DNA of 40,276 bases from Verrucomicrobiia bacterium (GTDB lineage: Bacteria; Verrucomicrobiota; Verrucomicrobiia; JABWAM01): the NCBI GenBank assembly GCA_028687435.1, contig JAQUAF010000050.1, positions 1-40,276 of the forward strand, in the 5' to 3' direction. Shown here piece after piece: positions 24,562 through 32,655 of this stretch (position 1 is the stretch's first letter; each line of letters opens with the position of its first letter). The position numbers were made by a program, and so were the translations under genes. Below the pieces are notes generated by a model, which saw only the letters and a program-made list of their open reading frames with translations, was not told where the DNA came from and did not search any database.

Positions 24562-25026
24562 TTAACGTTGCGAGAGAGTCAGGATGCTTCGCACCATTTG
24601 TTTTGCGGTGGTGATGGCCTGGACGTTGGCTTCGATCGCGCGGGAAGCGGTGATCATGTCCACCATTTCCTCCGCAACATTTATGTTGGGCATCAGCACC
24701 ATCCCGGTTTTTGCGTCGGCATGCGGATGTCCAGGCATGTAAACGCTTTTCATGGGGGAGGGATCGTCCTGGATGGATTGAACCCGCACTTGGGCGGAAG
24801 GGACATTGCCGGTCCCCGTGCCCCCCAGATTTTTGGTCTGTTCAGCCAGTACGCTCTCAAAGACCACCAGTTGGCGTTTGTAGGGCACGGCTTTGCCCTC
24901 CGCGTCAATGGAGCTTTGAGTGGTATTGGCGTTGGCGATGTTGTTGGCAATGACGTTTAATCGCATCCGTTCGGCGTCGATCGCCGAACCGCTGCTGTCT
25001 ATGCCGGGAATGAGGGAGAGGCTCAT
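24562..25026 (-). CDS. flgC: Flagellar proximal rod protein FlgC
   Basis: 154-aa rod subunit. Near the start, IDAERMRLNVIANNIANANTTQ is the rod/hook N-terminal motif; PNINVAEEMVDMITASRAIEANVQAITTAKQM is the C-terminal one. Both are helical segments that form the rod core. AAGGA lies about ten bases upstream of the ATG. It is 11 bp downstream of flgB. Confidence 0.95.
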   Translation of the reverse strand: MSLSLIPGIDSSGSAIDAERMRLNVIANNIANANTTQSSIDAEGKAVPYKRQLVVFESVLAEQTKNLGGTGTGNVPSAQVRVQSIQDDPSPMKSVYMPGHPHADAKTGMVLMPNINVAEEMVDMITASRAIEANVQAITTAKQMVRSILTLSQR

Positions 25027-25037
25027 GGGGATGTTCC

Positions 25038-25415
25038 TTATTTTCCGGTAATGGCTTTCCGGAGGGTTTGGTAACGTTTGGCGAGAAGGGATGCGGCAAT
25101 ATCAAGTTGCATGGAGTTTTTTGCAATTTCGACCATTTCCCGTTCCAGATTCACATTGTTCCCATCCAATCGCAGGGAGGGGGTTTCGGTGTCGGTCTGA
25201 ATCCGGGGGGTTAACTGCCGGAGTTTCGCGACGTCCTGATCCTTGATGGCGCCATCCAGTTCTTTTTGAAAAATCGAGCTCAAATCCTGCCGGTGATATC
25301 CCGGCGTATTGACATTGGCCACGTTCCCGGCCAGAGCGCCATGACGGACGGCGGAGGTTTCAATCAGATTTCGCAAGGTCTGATATTGCGGGTTTTTAAA
25401 AATGGCATCAATCAT
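25038..25415 (-). CDS. flgB: Flagellar proximal rod protein FlgB
   Basis: 125-aa rod subunit and first gene of the large flagellar block. The sequence ALAGNVANVNTPGYHRQDLSSIF is the rod N-terminal motif, and REMVEIAKNSMQLDIAASLLAKRYQTLRKAI the C-terminal helix. The start MIDAIFKNPQ at 25415 lies only about five bases downstream of the predicted start point of a sigma-54 promoter, so its mRNA would be nearly leaderless. Confidence 0.95.
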   Translation of the reverse strand: MIDAIFKNPQYQTLRNLIETSAVRHGALAGNVANVNTPGYHRQDLSSIFQKELDGAIKDQDVAKLRQLTPRIQTDTETPSLRLDGNNVNLEREMVEIAKNSMQLDIAASLLAKRYQTLRKAITGK

Positions 25416-25430
25416 ACGGTGCCACTTTCA

Positions 25431-25446
25431 AGCAAGTGCTGTGCCA
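25431..25446 (-). promoter_or_regulatory. Sigma-54 promoter (-24/-12) of the flagellar structural block
   Basis: On the minus strand the bases read TGGCAC-AGCAC-TTGCT, matching TGGCAC-N5-TTGCW at every conserved position. It differs from the fliA-unit promoter at one base in the spacer. The expected start point is near 25420, five bases before the flgB ATG. Flagellar genes under RpoN control are well known in other bacteria; an enhancer-binding activator is not visible in the window. Confidence 0.85.
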
Positions 25447-25684
25447 ACTCGATGCGACTCTTGACCAAGACGTAAAAAATAAAGCTTCGCCAGTGAATCG
25501 GTTAAAATGGTTAAAAGTTAAGCTAAAACTATTTGAGATTTTTTTATTGACAAAGAAATGCGCTTGAAATGGGAAAATGATGGAGCAATGCGGAAAAAAT
25601 TGCCTGCCAGGTTGATGAAGGTGTGTGTTTGTAAAAAAGGGATTGCAGTTAACGTCTGAATGGAGATGATAGGCTGGTCTGGAT
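25447..25684. other. Divergent intergenic region between flgB and the phosphatase operon
   Basis: About 240 bp of AT-rich sequence that separates the minus flagellar block from the plus signalling operon. A TTGACA at 25547-25552 could be a -35 box for the plus-strand operon, but no good -10 lies 16-18 bases on. A short direct repeat GGTTAAAATGGTTAAAAG is at 25499-25516. I see no gene here. It would be a suitable place for the sigma-54 activator sites of flgB, but I could not identify any. Confidence 0.4.
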
Positions 25685-27289
25685 ATGGCGACTTCACACA
25701 AAGCAATGACGATGATGATAAACCTTCCGGCCCGCAAAAAGGGTGAGGGAGGGGGTGTTGACCGGGGTGGGGCGCCCGTGCAAGGGGGGGGTGTTCATGT
25801 TCAGGCTGCGGGAGCATGGGGGGATTCCCTTTACCAGGAGTTGTTGCAGATTCTTTACGATGGCGCCCTGATAACCGATCTGACGGGGCAGATTGTCGAT
25901 GTGAATATCCGTGCCGTGGATTTTTTCCAGTACGAAAAAAATGAGATTTGCCGTTTGAACATGGCCCAGGTGGTTTCCGGCGCCGATGAGTCGCTATTGA
26001 AGACCATTCTCAAGAATCTGGAGGAAATGCGGTTTACCCATATCGAGGGGTACTGCATGCGCAAGGACGGTTCGCTTTTTCCGACCGACATTGTGGTGAA
26101 CCGGTTGCGCCATGCCGAGCAGGACCGGCTTTGCTTCTTTATCCGGGATATTACGCGGCGGCGGCAGGCGGAGGAGAATCTGCGGCGGAGTGAAGCCAGG
26201 AATCGCGCTCTTCTCAGTTCCATTCCCGATCTGATTTTCCGGGTGACGATGGAAGGCGTCATTTTGGATTCCAACGCCGCATTTGGCACCAAGTGGAAAA
26301 AACTCATTGAAGGGGATGCAACGGGCCGGAACGTGGCCGATGTTTTGCCGCAGATTGTCGCCCGGCTGACCGAGGCGCTGGTGGAAGCGGATCGAACCGG
26401 GGAGGCCCAGGTTTTCGAACATCCCCTTGCAGTGAGTGGGGAGACGTTTTATTTCGAGGTTCGCGCGTTGGCGGACGAGGATGCGGGTTTTTTGATTGTT
26501 CTGCATGACATCACCGCTCGCAAACGGGTGGAACAGGCTGAGAAGGAAAGAACGGAAAAGGATCTGGAGGTGGCAAGGGCCATTCAGCGCGTGCTTTTGC
26601 CGTCGGTTTTTCCCAGGATTCTGGATGTTGACATCAGCGCCACGAATGTTCCGGCCCAGAAGGTGGGGGGTGATTATTACGACTTGATTCAACTCAGTCC
26701 CACACGCTGGGGATTGGCCATCGCGGATGTGTCGGGCAAGGGGGTTTCCGGCGCGCTGGTCATGGCCATGTGCCGGAGCAATCTGCGCCTTATTGCGGCA
26801 GGCGGGGATTCCCCGGCGGTGGTGATGAAAAAATTGAATCGTGTCATCAAGCCGGACATGCAGGACGACATGTTTATCTCCATGATTTACGGCATTCTCG
26901 ACACCCAGATCAAAACCTTTTCCTTTTGCCGGGTGGGACACGAACCTCTGTTTCTTTACCATCGATCCCTTGACAAGCTGGAGATGCTTTCCCCCCGGGG
27001 AATGGCGCTGGGTATCGATGGCGGCCCTGCGTTTGACGCCCTGATCGAGGAGAAACAGCTGGCGATGAGAGCCGGGGATGTGCTGATCTTTTTCACGGAT
27101 GGGATTACCGAGGCGAGGAACAAGGATGGCAGGGAGTTTGGACGCGAGCGCCTTTCGGCGGTGGTGCGCGGCAGCGCCCAGCTTCCATCCGCGGACATGA
27201 CGGCCGGCATACTGGATGAAGTGAATCTTTTTGCCGGGCGCGAGCCGCAATCTGATGACATGACTCTCCTGGTATTGCGGATTGGGTAA
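25685..27289 (+). CDS. PAS-PAS-PP2C (RsbU/SpoIIE-type) serine phosphatase
   Basis: 534-aa predicted soluble signalling phosphatase. After a Gly-rich tail (about 18-45) come a PAS domain (about 50-160, ALITDLTGQIVDVN and DGSLFPTDIVVNR), a second PAS (about 172-280, PDLIFRVTMEGVILDSN, ending in LHDITARK), a short helix, and a PP2C/SpoIIE domain (about 305-534). Metal-binding aspartates are visible in VGGDYYD (Asp330), IADVSGKGVSGA (Asp348), FFTDGITEA (Asp472) and SDDMT. RsbU-type enzymes dephosphorylate STAS anti-antagonists; no STAS gene is in the window. The TAATG overlap with the next gene couples it to the kinase, an apparent kinase-phosphatase pair. The G-rich 5' end is unusual (see findings). 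Confidence 0.93.
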   Translation: MATSHKAMTMMINLPARKKGEGGGVDRGGAPVQGGGVHVQAAGAWGDSLYQELLQILYDGALITDLTGQIVDVNIRAVDFFQYEKNEICRLNMAQVVSGADESLLKTILKNLEEMRFTHIEGYCMRKDGSLFPTDIVVNRLRHAEQDRLCFFIRDITRRRQAEENLRRSEARNRALLSSIPDLIFRVTMEGVILDSNAAFGTKWKKLIEGDATGRNVADVLPQIVARLTEALVEADRTGEAQVFEHPLAVSGETFYFEVRALADEDAGFLIVLHDITARKRVEQAEKERTEKDLEVARAIQRVLLPSVFPRILDVDISATNVPAQKVGGDYYDLIQLSPTRWGLAIADVSGKGVSGALVMAMCRSNLRLIAAGGDSPAVVMKKLNRVIKPDMQDDMFISMIYGILDTQIKTFSFCRVGHEPLFLYHRSLDKLEMLSPRGMALGIDGGPAFDALIEEKQLAMRAGDVLIFFTDGITEARNKDGREFGRERLSAVVRGSAQLPSADMTAGILDEVNLFAGREPQSDDMTLLVLRIG

Positions 27290-29946
27290 TGGTTGTTAAC
27301 GCTTGGGCGCCCATGCAGCAAACGGTTTCTCGAAAGGAAAAGATTCTTGTGATCGACGACGATGTCGCCGTCCAGGAAATTTTGCGCGAGATCTTGAGCG
27401 ACATGGGGTTTGAGGTGATTCTGGGCGGCAGTCTGGCCCAGGCGGGGAAGGAACTGGGGAATCATCCGGATTTGGGAATCATTCTTTGTGATTACCGCCT
27501 GCCTGACGGCACCGGACTCGGTTTCTTTCGGGAATTGAGGTCATCCCGCCCGGATACCGTGCGGATTTTGATCACCGGTTTTGTGGATGCCGAAGCTGCG
27601 GCAGCCGCCATTCAAGACGGTGAGATTTACCGTTTTTTGCCCAAGCCCTGTTCCATCGACGACGTCAAGGTTGTGGCAACCCATGCCTTGGAACGCTGGT
27701 TGGAGATTCGTTCCCATCAGGAGGGATCGCTTTCCTCGCCGGCGGCCAGAGTCCTGGGCGCCAGGGATGCGTCACAACTGGCGGGGACCACCTTTGGGGA
27801 TTATCAAATTGAAGAAATGATCGGGCGGGGAGGAATGGCAGTGGTTTACCGGGCCCGGCAAATTTCCCTGGACCGGCTGGTGGCGCTCAAGGTTCTGCCC
27901 CCGGAGTCGTGCCGGGACCGTGAATATGTGGACCGTTTTTTGCGCGAGGCGCGGGCTGTTGCCCACTTGAACCATCCAAACATCACCCAGGTGTATGACG
28001 CCGGCGTGGCCGGGAATCTTTACTTTTTTGTGATGGAGTTTGTGGATGGCAAGAATCTGGGACAGATTGTGAAGGAACAGGGGCGCATGAACGAAAAGGA
28101 CGCCCTGCGATGCATCCAGCAGGCCGCCGCCGGACTGGCCTTCGCCCATGGCAAGGGGATTGTTCACAGGGATGTGAAACCGGAAAATCTCATGCGCACC
28201 CGGGATGGGGTGATCAAGCTGGGGGACTTGGGGCTGGCCAAGTGGAAGCCCAACGAATACGATCACAGCCTGACCGTTTCCGGCAACACCATGGGGACGC
28301 CTTATTACATTTCCCCGGAACAGATTCGCGGTTTGAAGGATATTGACGGACGGGCGGATGTTTATTCCCTGGGGGTGACCCTTTACCATCTGCTTGCGGG
28401 ACGGCCTCCCTTTCATGAGGGAACTGCAGCCGAGATCATGGCCCAGCATCTTTCCGATGATCTGCCTTCCCTGGAAAAGGCCAATTCCCATCTCAGCCAG
28501 CCGGTGATTGATCTGGTGGGGTTGATGACTGAAAAACGGCGGGAGGATCGGATTTCTGACATGGGCATGGTGACCTTGCTGGTTACGGATATTCTGGGGG
28601 AATCCCTGTCCCAGACACCGATTTCCTTTGGGGAGTTGCCGGCGAGTTTGACCGAGGAGGAACGGACCTCCGCGGCTTTCTGGTCGCGTCTTCTGAAAAT
28701 GATATCGGCCCTGATTCTTGGATTGTTGGTGGCCTTGCTTGCGATCATTTCCTGGAAACTGAGCCTGCGCTCAAAAGTGGAGCGTGTCATGCCCGGTGTG
28801 ACAAATGCCATCAGCAAAGTAATGGCGCCGGTTGTCCGGTCGGTGTCCAGACCGGTGGCCAAACCGGTGTCCAAACCGGCGGCCAAACCGGTTCCCATCA
28901 AAAAAAGAGAGCCCGCGCCTGCGGCCATTCCGGGAACCAAACATGTCATCCCGGCGCCGGTCGCGCCGCCAAAGATACCCAACGAACCGGCTGTTCCTTC
29001 CGAAGCGCCTCCGGTCGGTGGTTCACCTCCTGTTTCAGAGCCCAAACAACCTCCGCCCGCGCCCGCGGAACCTGTTCCCCCGGTCCAGGTGGCAAAGGTG
29101 GAGCCTGCGCCCAAGACGCCTCCCAAGGAGGTCAAGTTCGAGTATCGTGAATGGGTGATTGCCGCGCCTGATCATTGTTTTATGGAGATTACCATCGGGC
29201 AGCAGCCGTTCTCCAAGATTCTGGGGGTGATGACCAGCCGCCCTGTTGCCGGCGCGGCCGGGGTGCAGCCATCCGGCGTCATGACGGCTGAGAATGAGAT
29301 TGACCTGGTGGTGGGAAAATCGGATCGCGGCAGTTTCAAGGGGCTTGTTCGCTTTGGTTATGACCAGGAGGGGTTTGCGCGGCTGCTCCAGAACATCCAC
29401 AAGTGCAAAAGCGCGATTCTGGAGATTGTGCCGGTTTATTATTACAGTGGCAGGGCGGATACCTATCTTGAGGTGGAGATCAACCGCCTGGGCAGGGAGT
29501 GGGGGGCGGTTGCCCTGGCCCGCTTTCAGTATTCGCCGGGCTTTTTCCAGGGCGTGGGAAATGAAACCACATGGGATTATGCCTCCACCTGCAAAAATCT
29601 CCGGTGGGGGAAGCCGGGCGCGGAAAGTCCCGTGTCCGATTTTGAGAAACCGGCGCTGGCCAGCGCGGATGATCCAAGCCAGAACAGTTTCAAGCTTTCC
29701 CATGAAAACATGGACCGCCCGTTGCGGTTGAACATTCTGCCCGAGTTGCAAAGTCTGGCCGCAAAACCCCTCGACAAAATGGGCAAACCTATGGTCCACT
29801 ACGGCTGGATCATCCAGGCCGTGCGGGGATCCGGCGAGATTCATTTTTGCACCGCTTTTTCAACCTGTGAACGGGGGCCGAAAATCCGTTTGCAGATGCT
29901 TGTGAAACCTGACGAAGAACCCATCAACCTGAAACGGGCCGAATAA
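27289..29946 (+). CDS. REC-Ser/Thr kinase-TM protein with a DNRLRE-like ectodomain
   Basis: 885 aa. Residues about 17-135 form a response-regulator receiver with the acidic cluster Asp23-25, phosphoacceptor Asp68 (LCDYRLPDG), Thr96 and Lys119. Residues about 171-435 form a PknB-type kinase: glycine loop IGRGGMAVVY, Lys201, HRDVKPEN (293-300), DLG in place of DFG (313-315), then GTPYYISPEQ. A transmembrane helix lies at about 470-490. A Pro/Ala/Lys-rich stalk (about 500-640) follows, and the end (about 645-880) reads like a DNRLRE/CBM96-like beta domain, with SFKGLVRFGYD, LEVEINRLGREW, WDYASTC and HYGWIIQAV. The kinase would be cytoplasmic and controlled by aspartate phosphorylation; the outside domain may sense or bind polymer. 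The DNRLRE match is by eye only. Confidence 0.88.
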   Translation: MVVNAWAPMQQTVSRKEKILVIDDDVAVQEILREILSDMGFEVILGGSLAQAGKELGNHPDLGIILCDYRLPDGTGLGFFRELRSSRPDTVRILITGFVDAEAAAAAIQDGEIYRFLPKPCSIDDVKVVATHALERWLEIRSHQEGSLSSPAARVLGARDASQLAGTTFGDYQIEEMIGRGGMAVVYRARQISLDRLVALKVLPPESCRDREYVDRFLREARAVAHLNHPNITQVYDAGVAGNLYFFVMEFVDGKNLGQIVKEQGRMNEKDALRCIQQAAAGLAFAHGKGIVHRDVKPENLMRTRDGVIKLGDLGLAKWKPNEYDHSLTVSGNTMGTPYYISPEQIRGLKDIDGRADVYSLGVTLYHLLAGRPPFHEGTAAEIMAQHLSDDLPSLEKANSHLSQPVIDLVGLMTEKRREDRISDMGMVTLLVTDILGESLSQTPISFGELPASLTEEERTSAAFWSRLLKMISALILGLLVALLAIISWKLSLRSKVERVMPGVTNAISKVMAPVVRSVSRPVAKPVSKPAAKPVPIKKREPAPAAIPGTKHVIPAPVAPPKIPNEPAVPSEAPPVGGSPPVSEPKQPPPAPAEPVPPVQVAKVEPAPKTPPKEVKFEYREWVIAAPDHCFMEITIGQQPFSKILGVMTSRPVAGAAGVQPSGVMTAENEIDLVVGKSDRGSFKGLVRFGYDQEGFARLLQNIHKCKSAILEIVPVYYYSGRADTYLEVEINRLGREWGAVALARFQYSPGFFQGVGNETTWDYASTCKNLRWGKPGAESPVSDFEKPALASADDPSQNSFKLSHENMDRPLRLNILPELQSLAAKPLDKMGKPMVHYGWIIQAVRGSGEIHFCTAFSTCERGPKIRLQMLVKPDEEPINLKRAE

Positions 29947-29964
29947 TGGCCCCGATGCAAAAAC

Positions 29965-31104
29965 ATGCCTGATCATCGTTCCACATCTTCCCACCCGGGT
30001 TCTCCGGAGGTCCCGGCTGCGAAATCCACCCCTCCCAAACCGTCCGATAGCGCCATTGAACGGGCGATCACGGCTTTGCAGGTGGAGGAGGGGGCTTTCA
30101 ATGATTTTTTTTCGTTTTGCAAAAAGGTCAACCCAAAGGAATTTGAGCGCATTTTGCGCGAGGGACAGCTGGTTCAGTACGGGGCCAACAGCGTGGTTTA
30201 TCCCCAGGGGGAAAACAGCGATTGTTTTTTTGTCATCAATGATGGGCAGGTGGAGATCATTGTGGCGGATCAGGATGGGCGCAATCCCGTGCCGCTGGTG
30301 AATCTGTGCAAGGGTGAATTGGTGGGCGAAACCGGTTTGTTGCTCAGCAGTGTCCGTTCGGCTTCCGTGCGGGTGCCCGAATCCGCGACCTTGCTGCGGT
30401 TTGACCGGGAAACTTTTTTCCGGCTTCTGGGCACACTCCCCGAATTCGGCCACTATCTGGCCGTCACCCTTGCGCGGCGGCTGGAAAAAACCACGGCGCA
30501 ACTGCATTTTTACAGCAATACCTGCGAGCTTTCCGGAAGCCTGGACTTTTTTGATCTGCCCACTGTTTTCCAAACCCTGAATATTTCCAGACAACATGGC
30601 ATGATGTTCATTTTCAGCCTTACTGCGGGGATTCTGGGGGAATTTGCGTTTTCGGATGGAAATCCGATCTCCGCCCGTTTTCAGCATCTCCATGGCGAGG
30701 AGGCTTTGCTGGATTTGTTCCAGGCCGAGCCCAAGGTGAATTTCGGTTTTGCCAGGACCATTGAACCGCCCGTGGTGGAAAACCCCATCCAGATACCGAA
30801 TGTCAACGAGTTTGTGATGCATGCCGTTCATCTCAAGGATGAAATGCAGGAACTTTTGCAAAAGTTGAACATTCCCGACGACAAACTGGTCAAGCGGGTT
30901 CACGCCCAATTGGACTGGACCGGCGCGGAATTTGGCGAGTGCGCCAGGACAGTGTGGAACGAATTGAAAAAGGAACCGCGCGGTTTTCACGATCTTTTGG
31001 CATTGGCGCCTTTTTCGCGTTACCAGGTGGTGTTTGTTTTGAGCCAGCTTTTTGAAACCGGCCAGATTACCTATGCCGAGCTGACCCCCTATGGCTATCG
31101 ATGA
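29965..31104 (+). CDS. Cyclic-nucleotide-binding / DUF4388 regulatory protein
   Basis: 379 aa, cytoplasmic. After a Pro/Ser-rich tail comes a cNMP-binding fold (about 58-180) with the jelly-roll strand YGANSVVYPQGENSDCFFVI and the phosphate-binding cassette GELVGETGLLLSSVRSASVRV (117-137). Residues about 188-275 look like DUF4388 (PATAN-type): ELSGSLDFFDLPTVFQTLNISRQHG. The C-terminal 100 residues (about 280-379) appear to be a winged-helix-like all-alpha/beta segment ending in LSQLFETGQITYAE. It has no obvious DNA-binding motif of the CRP type, so it may act through protein contacts. It begins 18 bp after the kinase gene and overlaps the ABC ATPase by 14 bp. Confidence 0.85.
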   Translation: MPDHRSTSSHPGSPEVPAAKSTPPKPSDSAIERAITALQVEEGAFNDFFSFCKKVNPKEFERILREGQLVQYGANSVVYPQGENSDCFFVINDGQVEIIVADQDGRNPVPLVNLCKGELVGETGLLLSSVRSASVRVPESATLLRFDRETFFRLLGTLPEFGHYLAVTLARRLEKTTAQLHFYSNTCELSGSLDFFDLPTVFQTLNISRQHGMMFIFSLTAGILGEFAFSDGNPISARFQHLHGEEALLDLFQAEPKVNFGFARTIEPPVVENPIQIPNVNEFVMHAVHLKDEMQELLQKLNIPDDKLVKRVHAQLDWTGAEFGECARTVWNELKKEPRGFHDLLALAPFSRYQVVFVLSQLFETGQITYAELTPYGYR

Positions 31105-31810
31105 GAAATCTGCGGTTGAACGGATGATTGGCCTGGAGGATGTCCGCAAGGATTACCCCCTGCCTCATCCCGTGAGGGGAGGGGAGAGGGATGTGGTTCA
31201 TGCCCTGGCGGGGGTTTCCCTTTCCGTGCAACCGGGTGAGTTTGTGGCGGTAATGGGACCCAGCGGTTGTGGCAAAAGCACGCTTTTGCATGTGGTGGGG
31301 GGGCTGGACATGCCTTCGGCGGGAGGGGTTTTTGTGAATGGAGAAGCGGTGCATGCCATGGATGGCGCCCGGCTGGGGCTCTTTCGACGGCGTCATGTGG
31401 GGGTGGTTTTTCAATTCTTCAATTTGTTGCCCCAACTGACGGTGATGGAAAATGTCTGCCTCCCGTTGCGTCTCGCGGGCATGCCATTCGCCGACTGCCG
31501 GAAACGGGCGGATGAAATGCTGGAAAAAGTGGGACTCCCCGGCAAGGCGGAACGCCTGCCCGCCGAGCTTTCCGGAGGCGAACAGCAGCGGGTGGCCATT
31601 GCCCGCGCCCTGATTCATCGTCCCCGCGTGGTGCTGGCCGATGAACCCACCGGCAATCTGGATTCCCATACTTCCGGCATGGTCCTGGATGTTTTGCGCG
31701 ATCTTCAGAGGGAACAACAAACCACCCTCCTGCTGGTCACCCATTCGCCCGAGGTGGCGCGCCAGGCCCATCGCACCATTCGTATGCAGGATGGCCGGAT
31801 TGTGGACTGA
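31091..31810 (+). CDS. Orphan ABC transporter ATP-binding protein (LolD/MacB-type)
   Basis: 239-aa ATPase with Walker A GPSGCGKST (about 56-64), Q-loop VVFQFFN, signature LSGGEQQR, Walker B VVLADEPTGNLD and the H-loop in LVTHSPE. It belongs to the same LolD/MacB class as the ATPase at 202-882, but that one has a permease gene beside it and this one does not: the next gene is convergent. The start MAIDEK overlaps the preceding cNMP-binding gene by 14 bp. It could serve a permease elsewhere, or be the last member of the phosphatase-kinase operon by coupling alone. Confidence 0.92.
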   Translation: MAIDEKSAVERMIGLEDVRKDYPLPHPVRGGERDVVHALAGVSLSVQPGEFVAVMGPSGCGKSTLLHVVGGLDMPSAGGVFVNGEAVHAMDGARLGLFRRRHVGVVFQFFNLLPQLTVMENVCLPLRLAGMPFADCRKRADEMLEKVGLPGKAERLPAELSGGEQQRVAIARALIHRPRVVLADEPTGNLDSHTSGMVLDVLRDLQREQQTTLLLVTHSPEVARQAHRTIRMQDGRIVD

Positions 31811-31820
31811 GCACGGCCTC

Positions 31821-32519
31821 TCAAATCCGCCACAATTCCTGGTTGGGTGAATCGCGCTGGACTTCCTTGGTCTGGGCGCGATCCCGGATGCCGCGGCACA
31901 ATAACATGATCAAAATGCTGTAAAGGGCGATGATCAGAAACCAGAACACCAGGGGCGGCAGGGGCTGGCTGTTCTGGGCGGCCTGCAAAAAGGAGAGCAG
32001 GCTTTGATTGGCCTGTTCCACATGAATGATGATTTTTGAAACCCATGCCGCGGAAAGGATCAGGAAAATCCAGCCGAAACTCAGGATGAAACGCCTGCCA
32101 ATCGCTTCCCAGATGGATATTTTGAAAGAGGGAATCAGCAGGTCTTCTGCCAGAAGCATCCGCCAGTCGCCCTCCAGATGTTCCGCCCGCTTGATGACGG
32201 CTGGCGCCAGAAAATGCGTTTCCAACAGCCGGATGCGGGAATGGTAAACGTCAAAATACTGGTAACGGCGCCCCTCGATGAACAGCAGCAGCAGGATCAT
32301 GAAATGCGCCAGCAAAAAGACGATGTGGGATGCCTTGGAATCGCCGGTGGAAAAGAGAATCACGCCGGTGGCGGCAATGATGGCCCAGTTGGTGGTGGCG
32401 TCCAGACGCTGGCGCCATGCCATCGTGCGCGCCAGTTCGCCACGGTAGAATTGCGACATTGCCGTGAAATACTCCTGGTCATCGAATACCTGGGTGGAAA
32501 GCCTCTTGGTGTCAGCCAT
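31821..32519 (-). CDS. DUF2270-family integral membrane protein
   Basis: 232 aa. The N-terminus reads YFTAMSQFYRGELARTMAWRQRLDATTNWAI, the DUF2270 pattern, followed by a hydrophobic helix pair (about 44-82) and FIEGRRYQYFDVYHSRIRLLE. Two more membrane helices are at about 147-166 and 190-212. The function of the family is unknown. It is monocistronic and convergent with the ABC ATPase (10 bp apart). The family assignment is from remembered motif patterns. Confidence 0.8.
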   Translation of the reverse strand: MADTKRLSTQVFDDQEYFTAMSQFYRGELARTMAWRQRLDATTNWAIIAATGVILFSTGDSKASHIVFLLAHFMILLLLFIEGRRYQYFDVYHSRIRLLETHFLAPAVIKRAEHLEGDWRMLLAEDLLIPSFKISIWEAIGRRFILSFGWIFLILSAAWVSKIIIHVEQANQSLLSFLQAAQNSQPLPPLVFWFLIIALYSILIMLLCRGIRDRAQTKEVQRDSPNQELWRI

Positions 32520-32655
32520 GGCGCCAATTTGCCAGAAAAACCGCCATCATGCCACCACTTTTCACATGGCGGCAACGGCGGGCGCCGGATTTTTCCGCGC
32601 GCCGCCGCCCCGGCCCGGCCTGCGTTTGGGCTTTTCCAAAAGAACCGGATGCCTT

